A stretch of DNA of 64,000 nucleotides from Colias croceus (Eukaryota > Arthropoda > Insecta > Lepidoptera > Pieridae). Below, in pieces: positions 63,450-64,000 of this stretch. The notes under the pieces are model-generated. The model was not told the origin of the DNA. It did not search any database and worked only from the letters and a program-made list of their open reading frames with translations. The translations under genes were made by a program, and so were the position numbers. Positions within the stretch are counted from its first letter, which is position 1. The number at the start of each line of letters is the position of its first letter. Location: positions 3,968,001 through 4,032,000 of the forward strand of contig NC_059539.1 in the NCBI RefSeq assembly GCF_905220415.1, read 5' to 3'.

Positions 63450-63720
63450 TTTTACACTTGCGCTCGTTGTGGAACCGGTATAACGCAAGTCGCTTCACTG
63501 TCTCAAATACCGAGGGAGTGTTTTAATTAATGTTCCTCGACAAATTGCGAAAAAAGCCGAGTAATGACGTCACATGGCCCGTGTGTGTAACGAGGCTGAT
63601 TACTCTGACGAGTTGTCGTCAAATAGCTCTTTTATGCCGATGACTGGCAGAGTAAAGAGGCATGTAAGGAGACTCGCGGTATAATGACCTAATTATAATT
63701 TAATCTTAATTAAGCCTTTT
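63450..63720. promoter_or_regulatory. Candidate regulatory element with a full CRE
   Basis: A perfect TGACGTCA lies at 63565-63572 in GAGTAATGACGTCACATGG. The surrounding sequence is CpG-raised and ends in TAATTATAATTTAATC-type cores. It is the second full CRE of the window. Function inferred. Confidence 0.3.
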
Positions 63721-64000
63721 AAATTTCGTTGGCAGCTTAAGTGCTACAAAATGTATTGCGCTGTGATGTTATACTTTTTTGTTGGTTTACATTTTTAGAG
63801 TTACTACTTAGGTAACCTATTATACTATCATCGTATACGTCAAACGCGTCGACGACTTTTGTAGGATTATTTTGTCTGCTCAATTCCTTCGTGTGAATCA
63901 TTTTTTGCTTTTAATTGTGACTATTTATAACACATAATATTTATGAAGAGCAAAAAGATGCTTTGTAAAATTATATGCAATGTATGATTGCGGATACGGA
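63721..64000. other. AT-rich non-coding DNA to window end
   Basis: Nothing recognised. Confidence 0.5.

Noticed and set aside
1..64000. CRISPR arrays, operons, ribosome binding sites, bacterial mobile elements
   Set aside because: The window is eukaryotic nuclear DNA. No regularly spaced repeats with spacers or dense gene clusters are present.

Overview
The window looks like eukaryotic nuclear DNA from an insect, most likely a moth or butterfly. It is AT-rich with almost no long open reading frames, and the one convincing coding exon has canonical GT-AG splice sites. The repeats are of types I recall as common in Lepidoptera: short non-autonomous Helitrons (5'-TC...CTAG-3', always between A and T), a tRNA-derived SINE, and a short element with AACCGACTTCAAA ends. 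The order-level assignment rests on recalled repeat families, not on a search.

The only protein-coding sequence I can support is a minus-strand exon at 6233-6594. It encodes the N-terminus and the complete first LIM domain of an LMO4-type LIM-only transcriptional adaptor. The exon opens at an AG acceptor, has an in-frame stop, then the first ATG (6522). It ends at a GTAAGT donor in phase 2 at the point where the second LIM domain should follow. I found no second LIM domain in positions 1-6226, so the remaining exons probably lie to the left of this window.

About 26 kb upstream on the same strand (32295-32612) is a candidate non-coding first exon. It is CpG-rich at its start, contains no ATG, and ends at a CAG|GTAAAA donor. 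If it belongs to this gene, 6595-32294 is one large first intron and 32.6-64 kb is upstream flank. That linkage is inference.

The rest is non-coding. At intervals there are blocks of a few hundred bases with raised GC and CpG and clusters of TAATTA-type sites, set in AT-rich DNA. This is what conserved enhancers around a developmental regulator often look like, but conservation cannot be judged from one sequence. Scattered among them are five bounded Helitrons plus one degraded copy, four short inverted-repeat elements, one clear and one doubtful SINE, a 19-bp perfect hairpin, a perfect RFX X-box, two full CRE sites and several tandem duplications. The most structured locus is 59048-60615, a TTAA-flanked inverted-repeat element that carries an internal tandem duplication and was later hit by a Helitron. 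I found no rRNA, functional tRNA, CRISPR or prokaryotic features.
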